The notes under the pieces are model-generated. The model was not told the origin of the DNA, did not search any database, and was given only the letters and a program-made list of their open reading frames with translations. A stretch of 64,000 nucleotides of DNA from Epinephelus fuscoguttatus (Eukaryota > Chordata > Actinopteri > Perciformes > Serranidae). This document shows positions 23,001 to 33,335 of the stretch, in pieces. Both the position numbers and the translations under genes were made by a program. The stretch's first letter is position 1, and each line of letters begins with the position of its first letter. Location: contig NC_064753.1 of the NCBI RefSeq assembly GCF_011397635.1, forward strand, positions 25,816,322 to 25,880,321, read 5' to 3'.

Positions 23001-23588
23001 TGCTCTGATATTGACAAAGTGATAATGAAGCACACTGTTATTGTGTCACTTTGTTTAGACAGGAGGACAGAACAACACTTTCACTGAGGCTGACTACATG
23101 TCAGTTTTTCCTCTACAGTCAGTCAGCAGATACAGTGAATGGACAGTTCACTGCATCATAACAAAACATACACAGTAGTTCTGTGACTGGCACCCTGAAC
23201 AAAGCTGGTATGAAAGTATGGAAAGAAATAGTTTCATGACCATACAGCATGACAAATGTACTAAAGGCAGGACTTAAATATTGTAAACTGGTAGAGAGAG
23301 GGCAAGTGGAGATATTACAATTAAAACCTGTCTCACACGAACAGTAAACGACAAATGATAACAACAGTGTGTGTTCAGATTAATGTATACGCAGCCACAC
23401 ACACGCATCGGACTGGGAATTATTACTAGAACCAGCACTGTGTTGGCCTCAGCAGAGCTGCAGAGCCAAAAAAAAAAAAAACAAAAAAAAAAACACACAC
23501 ACACACAGAGCACACTCCCATCCATATCTGGTCCTCCCCCCTCCTCCACCCACTCACACACACAAACTGCAGTGGTCTTACCATTCAT
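3386..23588 (-). CDS. itsn2: Intersectin-2, endocytic scaffold (EH-EH-coiled coil-five SH3; short isoform complete)
   Basis: Scaffold of clathrin-coated pits that links EH-domain ligands (NPF proteins) to SH3 partners such as dynamin and synaptojanin. Coding exons on the minus strand, in order: 23588-23582, 21970-21878, 21501-21438, 20410-20235, 19964-19704, 18693-18591, 18422-18286, 16987-16924, 16138-16001, 15820-15732, 13051-12789, 12694-12545, 12368-12228, 11148-11061, 10752-10613, [cassette 9807-9727], 9401-9220, 9092-8254, 8135-8014, 7884-7621, 7507-7311, 4788-4733, 4539-4373, 4284-4254, 4150-4029, 3792-3696, 3588-3394. All junctions are GT-AG and phases chain to 1,395 complete codons without the cassette. 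EH1 is about residues 8-100, EH2 255-345, coiled coil 380-980, SH3A-E 985-1390. It is ITSN2 rather than ITSN1 because of [10 protein letters not shown] in SH3[17 protein letters not shown] in SH3E and the ITSN2-type cassette exon. The ATG at 23588 (Met-Asn-Gly-Gly) aligns with an internal ATG near the human start. Downstream DH-PH-C2 exons lie outside the window. The a/b paralogue is not resolved. Confidence 0.95.
5646..5835 (+). mobile_element. tRNA-derived SINE
   Basis: The head resembles a tRNA gene: TGGATTAGTGGCTACAGCAG is A-box-like and GGTTCAACTCC at 5714-5724 is a good B box. Next come a pyrimidine-rich middle (CACCCCCTCTCTCCCC) and the tail CCTGTCAATTAAAGGCTAAA, followed by an A-rich end. 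This matches an abundant teleost SINE. It lies in the itsn2 intron between SH3B and SH3C exons and is not a functional tRNA. Confidence 0.75.
6399..6433. repeat. (CA)n(CG)n microsatellite
   Basis: A CA run followed directly by CG units, in the itsn2 intron between SH3B and SH3C exons. Confidence 0.9.
7311..8135 (-). other. itsn2: itsn2 SH3A and SH3B exons
   Basis: Exons 8135-8014 and 7884-7621 carry SH3A ([20 protein letters not shown], then [20 protein letters not shown]) and an Ala/Pro/Ser linker. Exon 7507-7311 carries SH3B ([39 protein letters not shown]). The ALYPF/ALCSW motif, the double Trp and the FP-x-x-Y-V endings are the peptide-binding signatures of SH3 folds. SH3A of intersectins is known to bind dynamin, synaptojanin and Sos. 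Confidence 0.93.
8254..9401 (-). other. itsn2: itsn2 expanded Glu/Arg helix exons (KLERQ region)
   Basis: Two exons (9401-9220 and 9092-8254, the latter 839 nt) encode about 340 residues made almost entirely of Glu, Arg, Lys and Gln, with few hydrophobic residues. Seven-residue units such as RRQEEER and RQLEEER recur in tandem, so the DNA is a roughly 1 kb purine-rich coding tract and the opposite strand is full of spurious open frames. The helix ends with a QQQQQ-Pro-GGGG stretch just before the SH3A exons. Composition fits a stable single alpha-helix or long coiled coil. As remembered, mammalian ITSN2 has only about 110 residues between the same flanking markers (ELRE and SH3A), so this is a large expansion. 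Confidence 0.88.
9727..9807 (-). other. itsn2: itsn2 alternative 27-codon cassette exon
   Basis: An 81-nt open segment with an AG acceptor (preceded by TTTAC) and a GT donor, phase 0 on both sides, lies between the coiled-coil exon ending NSDMQ and the exon beginning ELRES. It encodes a hydrophobic insert containing [14 protein letters not shown] and NLFYLLK. Human ITSN2 has, from memory, a 27-residue alternatively used segment at the same place with LQCLLSLLSCLNNLFLLLK. Matching position, length, phase and residues make this a conserved alternative exon. Including or skipping it keeps the frame. Confidence 0.82.
11265..12115. repeat. Dispersed repeat, copy 2 (related to 1,465-2,035)
   Basis: Motifs in the same order and orientation as copy 1: TGATACCTACACGTTTTGTT, GTTCAGCAAGA, AAAAGCTAACATACAGCTAT, AACTACACTGCAGT, AAAGCCATGTTTGC and CACAGCACTCTATTAC. 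About 280 extra bases sit in the middle. In an itsn2 coiled-coil intron. Confidence 0.55.
12182..12228. repeat. itsn2: (CA)n microsatellite adjoining an itsn2 donor
   Basis: A CA-rich run abuts the exon ending at 12228, so on the coding strand the donor GTGTGTGG is itself the start of the GT repeat. Confidence 0.9.
14083..15517. mobile_element. Fold-back Tc1-like element with about 700-bp inverted arms
   Basis: Termini CAGTATCTCACATAAGTGAG and its inverse are flanked by TA on both sides, the Tc1/mariner target. Nearly the whole element is one inverted repeat with its centre near 14,786 (arms 14083-14773 and 14799-15517). Each arm carries decayed Tc1 transposase C-terminal sequence pointing to the centre or out from it: [10 protein letters not shown] in both, FQHDNDPEH on the minus strand of the left arm and [10 protein letters not shown] on the plus strand of the right arm. 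The left arm lacks about 70 bp found in the right. No intact transposase remains. It sits in the itsn2 intron between exons 15820-15732 and 13051-12789. Confidence 0.88.
17069..17112. repeat. (GT)n microsatellite
   Basis: About 22 GT units in an itsn2 intron near the EH2 exon 16987-16924. Confidence 0.9.
17470..17800 (+). repeat. 'GGGCTGAGCAATAT' dispersed repeat
   Basis: Begins GACTAGGGCTGAGCAATATA and continues with GATATCGTAATATTG and AACCCTAAAATATTGTTGC, a pattern typical of an abundant fish repeat with a GGGCTGGGCGATAT head. A related copy lies at 46,212-46,515. In an itsn2 intron. Confidence 0.5.
18223..18275. repeat. (CA)n microsatellite
   Basis: About 50 bp of CA units 10 bp from the donor of the EH2 exon 18422-18286. 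A shorter GT run lies near 17,984-18,006. Confidence 0.9.
19970..20014. repeat. (CA)n microsatellite
   Basis: About 45 bp of CA units just upstream (on the coding strand) of the acceptor of the itsn2 linker exon 19964-19704, where a pyrimidine tract would normally be; on the coding strand it reads (TG)n. Confidence 0.9.
20235..21970 (-). other. itsn2: itsn2 EH domain 1 exons
   Basis: Three exons (21970-21878, 21501-21438, 20410-20235) encode the first EH domain. Visible landmarks are [18 protein letters not shown] at its start, [12 protein letters not shown] in the first EF-hand-like helix, the tryptophan codon split across a splice site (EIW/ALAD), and the calcium-loop-like stretch [15 protein letters not shown] domains bind NPF motifs in endocytic adaptors such as epsin. 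The end of the third exon (MKQPPVPAP) starts the proline-rich linker, which continues in the 261-nt exon at 19964-19704. That exon is rich in Met, Thr and Pro and has no recognisable domain. Confidence 0.93.
22085..22715 (+). repeat. Teleost dispersed repeat in the itsn2 intron
   Basis: Contains GCCTCGCGGTTGTATGCCTC, GTTGACCTTTGACCACCAAA and GTCCAAGTGGACGTTTGTGC, ending near GTTGCAGGCACAAAGGCATA. I recognise it as a common fish repeat of a few hundred bp; it has no open frame of note. Confidence 0.55.
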
Positions 23589-23655
23589 ATTTGCAGGTGG
23601 CAGAGGCAGAGAGGGGGAACTCCCGACGGCGTCCTCAGCTACTGCTCGCAGCCAT
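23582..23655 (-). other. itsn2: itsn2 start-codon exon with a six-codon upstream ORF
   Basis: The exon begins right after an AG acceptor with ATGGCTGCG, a frame that terminates after six codons (TGA ending at 23635). The conserved start ATG-AAT-G lies 47 nt further on at 23588 and joins in phase to the EH1 exon. The main frame is open through the whole exon without another ATG, so initiation further upstream would need an ATG in the leader. The short upstream ORF may lower translation from the main start. Confidence 0.7.
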
Positions 23656-24094
23656 CTGCAAAACACACAGTCACAGCCCAGTCATCAGTCAATACTGCAG
23701 CTAAAACAGGATAGTGGTGTCACAGAGAGGAGGGAGAGAAAAAAGGCAGCGAGAGAGAGATTCTGGTCAGTCAGCAGAGTCAAACAGGGCTCCTCCTGTT
23801 CTCTTCAGTCAGGAGCACTCTGGCCATGTCCCAACGCTTTTAAACTACTGGGACATGCTCCAATACTATCCACGCTTATCACCGTAGTGGCCAAACACTA
23901 ATACTATACAAGCTAGACTGATAAACCTTCATGAAGAAAACATTTACACTCACTGTCTTGGAAAATATGAATCCCTGTTCAGTACTATGTTGGACCAGAT
24001 TTAGGTTCTGGTGGCAGCTGACTGAGGTTGTGTCAGTGACCTGTGGCATCTTGGTGTTAAGAAAACATCAGTTCTTCATGCTACTGCCCAGGTT

Positions 24095-24695
24095 TGATTC
24101 ATGTTCATCCTTTAGCTCAATGTAGCTAAAAGCTAATGTCAGCATGCTAACATGGCTCACAATGGAAATGCTAACATGCTGATGTTAATAAATGTTGATG
24201 TTAATGTTTACCATATTCACCATTACATTTCAGTGCATTAGCATGCTAATTACCAAAAAAAAAAAACACATGGCACAGCTCAGACTGGTTCAAATGCCCT
24301 TAGTTTTGCAGTTATTTACTCGTAAATTAAAATATTTGAGAAATAAACATTTTGTTGTGATGTTGGCAACAGGTGAAAAGTCAGAGGATCACCAAAGGAA
24401 TTAAAACTTATCCCCTGGAAACCATGAATGCCTGCACAATATTTTGTGCCAATCAATCCAGTAGATGTTTAAACATTTCACAAGATAAGTGAAACATTTG
24501 GCCAGCTGTTGGCATTAGATGAAAAGTTGGATAATCATTTAAGTCCGTGAGATTCATCCTCTGAGTACTGAAAATGTCCTTATAACATTTTATGGCAATC
24601 TACGTAGTAGTTACTGTGATATCTGAGTCTGAACTTAAGTGGTGGTCAGACTGACTGACCAACACTGCCACCGAAGCAGCGCAGTCTAAATGATT
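24095..24695 (+). repeat. Teleost 'GCATGCTAACATG' dispersed repeat
   Basis: Motifs GCTAATGTCAGCATGCTAAC, GTGAAAAGTCAGAGGATCACC, TTTGTGCCAATCAATCCAG and a closing GTGGTCAGACTGACTGACC follow the order of a dispersed repeat I know from many fish genomes. In the first intron of itsn2; no coding potential. Confidence 0.65.
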
Positions 24696-25665
24696 TCCAA
24701 CCTGCCTTCCTGTCACCTATGACTTCACCCTTCATAGAGTCTATTACATCATGCTTGACACCCACTCTGGTTAAGTCAAGCACATGCAAAGCAAGCGTGG
24801 GAATGCAGCTGCTGTTACATGTGTATTTAGTGCAAGGGTGAAGTGGTCTGTGTCTCCATTTGTTTTAGTTCACTACAATAAAGATTTTACGAGCTGGCTA
24901 GAGAGCTTTGCAGAGTTACTGTCCTTTACAAATTAGACCTAGGGAGGGCTTGGCACAGAATTATATGGCCATATTTTGCATGTATTGTATCAATACATGG
25001 ACACCAGGTATTGTGTGTCATATGTAGGGGCCTCTGGTGATTCCCACTCCAATTCTCTGGGATTGTTGGCAGGAGCCCTGTGGTAGGTAACAACATGTTA
25101 TATGTACTAGAGTACATGTCGACAGACTAAATGTACCATGCATTGGTTCCTTGTTGACAAAAGACTATTAACTTCTATCATGGTAGCAGGGTACAAAATT
25201 AGCACCATCCACTGGTCATATACTGGTAAAAGTGGCTGTTAGATTTGCTTCACCCATCAGCCAAGAAAAACAATGGTAATGTACTCAGCGGCTGGTAACA
25301 TGATGAACATTCTCAGCCATTTCACTGGTGGACTAAAAAAGTTAATTTTACACCCTGCATGCTGGGCTTGCCAGCATATTTATAGGTCCCATTTGTGACT
25401 GCAGAACTGTGCCTCCCTGTTATAATACAGCCACCACAAAACTGCCTTGTTTAGATATAAAACAGTTTTTCGCTGTGGGATAGAAGTGTGAACTTTTGCT
25501 TCAGTAGAGAACAGATAACAGAGGCCACATGTACCATGAAGACTCAATTTCACACATTTAATTTAAACAGCTGATGTGAATATGTATAATCGTCAAATAC
25601 AGAGCTGAACTTATGTCACTGCATCTTAAATGGGGACACTGTGAATCAGACGATCATGTTTCTTC

Positions 25666-25950
25666 TTTCACATTCACTTCATTACTGGCATGCTGAACAC
25701 CTGCTTCCACCATATCTCCCTCTGCCATCAGCCACAGCCAGTCAGGCTCACATGATGTAGTCGGAGGAGGAAAAGGAGGAGAGAAATTCCAATCTTTCTG
25801 CTCAACACTTCCTGCCCGGTAACCCACAGACACAAGCATTTCCTTGTCCAACGTCAGTTGACAGGAAGTGATCATGGATTTTGGCAGAGGGACAGCTTTG
25901 ATGTCCCAGAAAATATGAGCTGGAGTCAAAGCGAGGGTTGGGACTGGGCT
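25666..25950 (-). pseudogene. Unassigned open reading frame inside itsn2 intron 1
   Basis: A frame of about 95-100 codons on the minus strand ends at a TGA near 25664. Upstream is a plausible acceptor (TTCTTGTACAG). Composition is protein-like and not low-complexity, e.g. PAHIFWDIKAVPLPKSM, LVSVGYRAGSVEQKDW and an acidic end (ASNEVNVKEET). I do not recognise a family. It could be the terminal exon of a nested gene, a retrocopy fragment, or a coding remnant of a transposon; no matching upstream exon was found by eye. Confidence 0.25.
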
Positions 25951-26569
25951 GTACAAGAATTACAGATTGACGAGTGATTTTTTTAGGAAGCTAAATGACT
26001 AATTACTAACCTGTTCGCTGATACGAGCACATGAAAGAGAACATGAATAAGATGAAGAGAGAGATTATGAGAGGGGGGAGAAAAACAATGAGAGTGGGTT
26101 TTTGTGAATGTGGTCTAATCGATGCTCTCATGGGCAGAGAACAGCAAGGGAAGGCTAATCTACTGCCTGCCATCTGTCGCTCTCCTTCTCCTTCACTCCT
26201 CCTACGTCAGGTGCTCCTGTAGGTCATCCTCATGCTTTCAGTTTTTTTGCCTTATGTTCTTTAATTCTGCCCTTGTTCTTCATATGCAGACTTTATCAAA
26301 TATTGAAATATGAGTGTGTACATATGGTGACTGTTTTCAGCAGGAAGTTATGTTTGCATCAGTCCTTACACAGATACAGTCAGACCGCATTTTTTTTGCA
26401 GTAGAAATAACACCACTTAGTAAAGTATGGATTATATAACTAGTTGGAAAAAATGTCTTGAACTTAAGCACATTATATTGGCCCAATTTTCTGCACCACA
26501 TTAACCATTATCACATGAAATATAGAGCCTGACCAACACCGACTGAGTGGTTTGTCACAAGGATCCATC

Positions 26570-27265
26570 ACGTCTGGTCATCACAGACCAAACGTGGACA
26601 ACGTTTCAAAACTTTTCCATGACTGTTTCAAGGACCCATAATAGAATTTCCATGGCCGTTAGCAACGTATAACACCAACGGAAGTATACAGTGTATTTTA
26701 CTTCAAATATATTAGGCGGTCTGCGGACACGGAGCAGTAGAGCTTATCAAAACAGGCATTAGTGCTCTGAGACACAAATGAGCACCCAAGGCATGGTACA
26801 ATTTAAAAGTATTAATGGTGCATAGGTATGGAAACTTTTCGATTCATGACCCTACATGGTAAATCACACTGTTGAAAAATTATTTTTCTTGCCAACCTTG
26901 CCCTACATTATTCAAACATAATAGATTAAAACTCTATTCAAACAAAGTACCGACTAGCTGGCACACATGGAGGAGAAGACGGACTGCGGGGAGAAAATTG
27001 AGAATCATACGTGATGGTAAACAAAACGTCACGACTCACACATTGACACATGCTTGAGCTATGTTGTACACCTACATAAAATAAATTTGTTTACATTATG
27101 CGGCAGGTTATCCACTGAAAATTACTCTAACAATTCCATTACACACAACAAGATTCCATGACTTTTCCGAAAGTTTCAAGGATTTTCCTTCGACTTTTTT
27201 AAGCCTGGAAAGCAAGATTGTGAACTCTGACTTTTCCAGGTTTTCCATGACTGTGGGAGTGTGAT
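26570..27265. repeat. 'TTCCATGACTTTTCC' repeat-type region
   Basis: Both ends carry ACTTTTCCATGAC-like motifs (AACTTTTCCATGACTGTTTC near 26,610; ACTTTTCCAGGTTTTCCATG near 27,230), as in a common fish repeat family. The short open frame at its centre is not convincing. Limits are approximate. Confidence 0.4.
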
Positions 27266-29044
27266 TTATACTTAAATAATAGACAAGTTAATCTCAGGTG
27301 TTGAGGGAACAGTAATGTAAACAGTAGAGTTAGCTAGACAAACCGCTGCATCGAGTCCTAATACTGTTTCAAGCACTTTTCATGCATAATGCCAAACATA
27401 CCTGTGTGGCAGACATGAGTGATAAGCTGACAAGAGACAACAGTTTTGGCCTTTCAGTATTGGTCAGACTCTAGTCGTAGAGTGTAACCTCTGGTAATAT
27501 AACACTGTAGGAATTATAATGAATAAATGAAAGATAGCATTGAACTGTCGGCTTTAGGGTTTAATTTTTCCAGAGTGACAGTGGAGTCTGACTTTTCCTG
27601 CCTGGATGCCTGCCTGACCAACTGACCAACTGACCGACTGAACGACTGACTCTGCTGGCACGAGTGACCAACCTACGTGACAGACTCAGCTTTGCACTCC
27701 TCATGCAAATCCTTCCTGAGGGTTCCACCTACCCTAGTAAATAACTTCAGCTGTACTTCACCTGCGATGCAAGACCTATTAAAAACCACTAAAAACAAGG
27801 TTTGAAAACAGACTCCAGGCTACAGGAAGGCGTCTGTGTATGAAGGCCTGATGCTATGTTTTGGTAGCGTTACAATGGGCACCATAGAGAAGGGGACATA
27901 AGTAATACCTTTACAGATTACACAAAGTTTTCATTTTTTACATAAGGGTTTGCCTGATCGTCAAACAGTCTGAGCAATTTTCATAAGCTCAGAAATAGCT
28001 TTTCAAAACACACTGTATAGTCTGGACACTACATCCTTGTAATGACTAGAGACTGGCAACTGAAGCAAGACTTTGATTTCCTCCCAGCTCTAGCTACACC
28101 ATTGCATGATGCTGCATTTAATTTACAGTACTTTTCAAGGTCTGGCCCAATGCTAAGCTTGTGTAAGCCCATCCTGGTGTTCACACCCACACAGTAGTCC
28201 CATTTACAGTTGTCATGGTTGAATATATAAATAGACATATGACACATATTGGGTCCTAACCTGTAGTTTATGAAACAAGTCTTCCACAGTCACGTCTTCA
28301 ATATCAGCTAGGTGTAAATGCAATCTGACCACATTCTTAAGAAAAACACATCCACCCAGCAAGTTGAAAGGTCACCAAACTCTGCCTCTTCCTGCAAGCT
28401 CAAGCGAGCCTATCGAAAAGCTACAAGTCGTAGCAGGAAGTCTTCCCTTGCAAAAAGAACATTAATAATGAACGTGACTCTTGTCCATGGCTTCGCTTCC
28501 TTGACCTGAGACGTGGTATGTTTGTTGACAAGTGCGCCACCTCTGCCTGGCTAATCTGCATATTAGGCATCCAATCACAAACAGGCAGATTTAAGATAAT
28601 GAGACTGCTTATTAATTTCAGATCGGATGTTGTTATCTAAACATCATATCCAGACATGGATCAAATTATAACACCAGGCGTGAATGGGGCCTAAATGTCG
28701 AGGTGCACAAAACAGGTGAAAAGACTACATGACCAGCTGTACGAGATACTGCACAGACAGATGGCCCACAAACTATTAGTCACAAAGAAAGGAAGATTTC
28801 TTATGCAACTTTTTTGCCAGTTTCGTAATATTGTATAGGGGCTGCATTCACACTGCAGCAGATCACTGCAGCATAACTTAACTGTACATGTCAGACAGGC
28901 ATCCATGACAGGAACATTTACAGCTGGTCAATTTCCTGCTGTGGATTCAAACAAGAAAAGTCAAGGCCTACACTAGCAAATACAGGACATAGCAGGAAAG
29001 GAAAGGAGGTAATTATGATTCTGTTTCCTTAAAGTATATCAATA

Positions 29045-29520
29045 AGACTTGTCAGTGAGCCAAAATTGAAACCCCAGGAACAGCGCCGGGCTTTGAAGCC
29101 AATTATACATAGTGGAAAAAGGTGAAAAAACAATGTCCAGGTCGTCAAGTGAAGCCATTGGAAAAAGACTTTTCCCCATAGATTTACATTGTTAAAGACA
29201 CATCTGTAGATCAGTGGGTACATTTTTTTAGCGTCACAACCTCCATGAAATGACTTGTTTCACTATATGGAAATTATCCTTTTGAACTGATAACTTTTCA
29301 AAAGTCTAGAAGAGCTGCATTTTATCCACATTCAAATTAGCGGAGGGCTAAACCAGAAGTTAGCCACTCAGCTGCCTTAGGTCTCCAGGGCACTTGCTCT
29401 ATGGGCCACACAATACAGAACATCCGGGTAATTTCATACTGCAGAAATCAAGCTGTTTCGGCTTCATGTGCTACTGAGCAGCTTTCACAGGAATGAACAG
29501 GGCCCCACCTCTCTTTATAC
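29045..29520 (-). repeat. Probable dispersed repeat in itsn2 intron 1
   Basis: Phrases such as GCGTCACAACCTCCATGAAA, GGGCCACACAATACAGAACA and GAATGAACAGGGCCCCACC resemble a repeat seen in many teleost introns. No coding potential is seen. Identification is from general memory only. Confidence 0.35.
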
Positions 29521-32500
29521 ATCCATAGCCAGAATACACAGTTACATGCCTCTGAAACTAGTAAAGCTAAATGGAATGCAGGCTCCATTATATTATTAAT
29601 TACCCCTGCGGTTTTCCTGCTATGTCAAGTCAAAGTGTCTTCTGTCGAAGGCCTGTTGATCCATAGCAAGACTGTGCAGTCCCTTTGGAGTGCAGGGCCG
29701 TTATTAAAACCAATGGAATTTTGCAAACTTCTTTCAGCTTGCACATTTTCTTTGGACTAAAAAACCATTACATTTAACTATTCTTCAAGGTCAAATTAAA
29801 CCACTGAGGGCTGAATTCATGCATGACTGGAGTGTAGTGGTAAAAGAAACACCCCACTTCCTCAGAGTGTGGTGTTTCTTTTTATTTATGGCGTGGCTAT
29901 ATTGGTTAGACCTCACCTGCTCCAGTTCTGCTTTGGTTCCTGCTAAGAGACTGGGACATTTCGGTCTCTCTGTTAGTATATACATAACATTGAAAACTGT
30001 TGGATAAATAGCCAGGCTGTCACTGACCTTAGCTGCTTCAGTAGCAGCTTTGAGCCCTGCGTGTCAGACTCTCTTTCTCTCACTCTGGGAGTATCAGTCT
30101 GGGTCTGTTTGTCCCTTATGCTCTGTTAAGTGTGCACTTTTCATACAGCACCTTGCTGCCATGAAGACTCTTAACACTGACAGGAGGAAATTATAACACA
30201 ACAAAGAACCAGACAGAGATGGATGAGACTGAGGAAAGGATGTTTTACAATGAATCTTTTCTCATCTTCTTCCTCATTCCCTGACATGAACTTTTTCCTT
30301 GCCTCTCTGTCTCTTCATGTATCATTGCATGTCTGTGTCTGTCCCTCCGCCTCGAAATCTGTGCCCTACCAACTGTGTGACCCTGGCCCGTCCTCATCAC
30401 TACTCTGTCCTGAAACAAGCACTGTCTGTTGTTCTATGAAATCAATGATTGATTTTCAGCCGCTTCGCTCAGTGACCTCACACCAATGACATCAACTCCA
30501 CCCTGATGACTCTTTCTCTCCCTTTGTGTGCGTTTGTTTCTATTTACAGTAAAACTATCCTCACTCCTTTGGCTATCCATCTCCTTTACCACTCATCCAC
30601 CTTGTTTGTTCTGTCTTTCCAACGGCTTCCCGCTGTAGAGCTAACTCTTCAGTTTGTTTAAGTGATATTTCAGCGCCACCATCCACACATTCAAAAACTG
30701 CTGCAAGGGCCCTTTGGAGTGTCTCAGATTGGGTTTGATTTACAATGTTTGCAATGCTGTGTTTTGTTTTCTTAAGAGGCAAAGCATGCCTCTCCCTCTT
30801 GTAGACTCACCCTGATTTGTCCATATATCAGGAGATACGACAGGACTGGAGAAAGTACTCTGATAAATTGTTACTTTACAGTGTGAAGTAGAGTTACAAC
30901 AGGATATTTCTTGTAGTGCTGTGTGTATTTATGCATGTGTTTCCTCGCTGACATCTGAGGGGGGAAGGTTTGACGTTAAGCTCAGCTGGCAGGCATGCTT
31001 CAACCTAAGAGAAGTTTGTGAACATGGACTTAAAAACCAGGTTGATCAGTTCCTTTTCACTACTATTTTTTATTACTACCCATGCTCAGCGTTACAATTA
31101 CGAAGAAGTAAAGGTTGCTGTTGCTGGCGTGACTGAAGACTCAGTTACATTATGGACAGTGACAGAGACACTGTATAAGAGCAGCTTGCCAAGCTTTAAA
31201 TCTCTGTTGCAAGCTATGTGCATGCAGTGAATGTATCACGGTGTGTGTCGAAGCGATGATACACAACCACAGTGCTTTAAAAACTGACGGCACATGCAAA
31301 CACAAACATACTATCACTACCACTGGATGTTTGCTAACTTCTATACTAGAATAATCTTCTGAACAGCTGATACTTGCCATCCTGTGATAGACTCTTCAAC
31401 ATGTAACATCACATCAGGCACTTCAAACTCAAATATCACCCTACCCACTGCCACCCATTCTCTCTGTACCTCACACCCTGCTTTATTTTGCAAGGAAATA
31501 CTTTTATACAACTGCTTCATGGTTATGAAAATATTGAAAAGGCTCTATGGCCCTAAGCTTTACTGTATCACTATTTCAGTCGCCCCATCAGTGTCAAGCA
31601 ATGACTGCCTAATTTCACCATAAAACTGAATGGGCATCAACATTACACTGACTAATGTTGATGATGCAGACTGCAGAATAGATTTTTAAGCATTAGTCTC
31701 CTGTGCAGTAAAACAACATGGTATTTAAGATTTAATGCAAAACTAAATATTGCATAATAATTGTTATTGTCCACAAATGCAAATGTGCCTTCAGCTTCAC
31801 CAGCTGACTAAAACCCATCACAGTGTAATCACTATACATACAAACAACACAACATGCACAGTACAGACAGCAATGACAGACATGGTTAGAGTCCAAATGG
31901 TGTTTATGAATTTAGCACAGTTATTGCATTCGCTGTGAAAGACTTTTTGCTGCAGCAGCTCTATAGCATCTTCCCGAGGGCAATTTTATGAATTCTTTAA
32001 AAAGGGGATAAACAAGAGCAGCCATATTTTGCAGGGCTTTTAGTTTCACCTGCATGTTTAACATGCATTGCAGCTGTCTTTGCTCTTTTACAAAAATTTT
32101 GGTCGCCATGATTGCAATTCTGAACAGTCTGTGTTTGCTCTTAGACCCCGCGTGCCCTTACCATGTACTCATGTTAAAAGTTAAAACACTTTCAAGAAGA
32201 CAAGACTTCTTCATTGATAAATACAGAAATGTACACTTGATAAAAATTAACGAAAATAAGGCCAGGTGCTACTAAATCTCCATTTTTATGATGTGTAAAC
32301 TCCACTAGTGGCATTGCAATAAGATGTATCAATAAACATATTAGTATAACCCTGTAAGTTGCTAATTATGAAGCAGGCCTGCATTGTTTTGGGTTGCTAG
32401 TACCTTTAATGATGTTGGAAGTGATGCTTACTTACTGTTTGCTCTTATTATGTTATCTTAGACAACTGTCACAACAAGAAACCAACTATGGGACACCCAA

Positions 32501-33036
32501 AATAGGCCAAAGATTCATAATAAAGACCTATATGAGCACTGCTGCTCTAATGTGGCCCACAGATTGTGTGTATGAACAATCTCACACTGAGTTGAGCTTC
32601 CCTCTGTGTGTCTGCATGATAAACTGATAGAGTAACATTCCCTGATCACCTGCCTGCAACCTGCTCAACTCGTTTCAACAGGGAGGAATTTAGGAGACTG
32701 ACCTGCAAATCTGCCTTTACAAACTTTACAATGCCTCACATCAGAAACAATAACCACCCTGTGACTAGGTGGAGATGAAACCTAACATGTAATGAAATCA
32801 TAACTTAGCTAACTTAGCTAACCTCACGTTAACTCCCATCCCAGCAGCAGAGCAGCATCACCCCTTCAAAGATACATTATTCTTTTATTTTCCCGAATAA
32901 AATGACATAAACTGAACAAACATTAACAGGCGAAGCTGTACATACCCATGTGAAACTAAAAAGTCACCTATAGAAGCAGCCACATAACAATATTAAAGTT
33001 ACGCTAATGCTTAGTTAAGCAGTTTCGCCAACGTAC

Positions 33037-33335
33037 CTCTCTCACCACCAAAAAACACCAACTTCCGATCTTCCGAGGGTCCTGAAGTTTTCATCCACCA
33101 CTCCTGGACGGTCTCCCACACACACTGTGAAGGTTTATTATCCACGGAGAGCTGTATTTTGATGGGAAATGTGAAAGTTTAGCTGCGTTGTTACTGAGAG
33201 AACCTGTTGCTGACAGCTCAGTGTGTCACACCAACAACATGGCTGACGGCGAGTGATCGGTGGCTGTGAGGCTGTTAACGTCTGACCGTCCACAGAGTGG
33301 GAGGAGAGATAGACACAGGCAGGAGACACACACTG
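33037..33335 (-). promoter_or_regulatory. itsn2: Likely itsn2 leader exon and promoter region
   Basis: On the minus strand this stretch ends in GAGAGAG followed by the good donor GTACGT at 33036-33031. It is more GC-rich than the introns around it and has short non-coding frames only. The first coding exon (23655-23582) has an AG acceptor, so a separate upstream leader exon is required, and this is the best candidate in the 9.4 kb upstream. The transcription start is not visible from sequence; there is no clear TATA box. The 3' boundary is supported by the donor; the 5' boundary is arbitrary. Confidence 0.5.

Larger units (their letters stand above)
23656..33036. other. itsn2: Large first intron of itsn2
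   Basis: About 9.4 kb between the likely leader exon and the start-codon exon. It holds several teleost-type interspersed repeats (separate entries at 24.1, 26.6 and 29.0 kb), an unassigned 100-codon open frame near 25.7-25.95 kb, and otherwise AT-rich DNA in which I see no coding exon, RNA gene or domain. Short frames in 28-33 kb look like chance. Confidence 0.6.
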
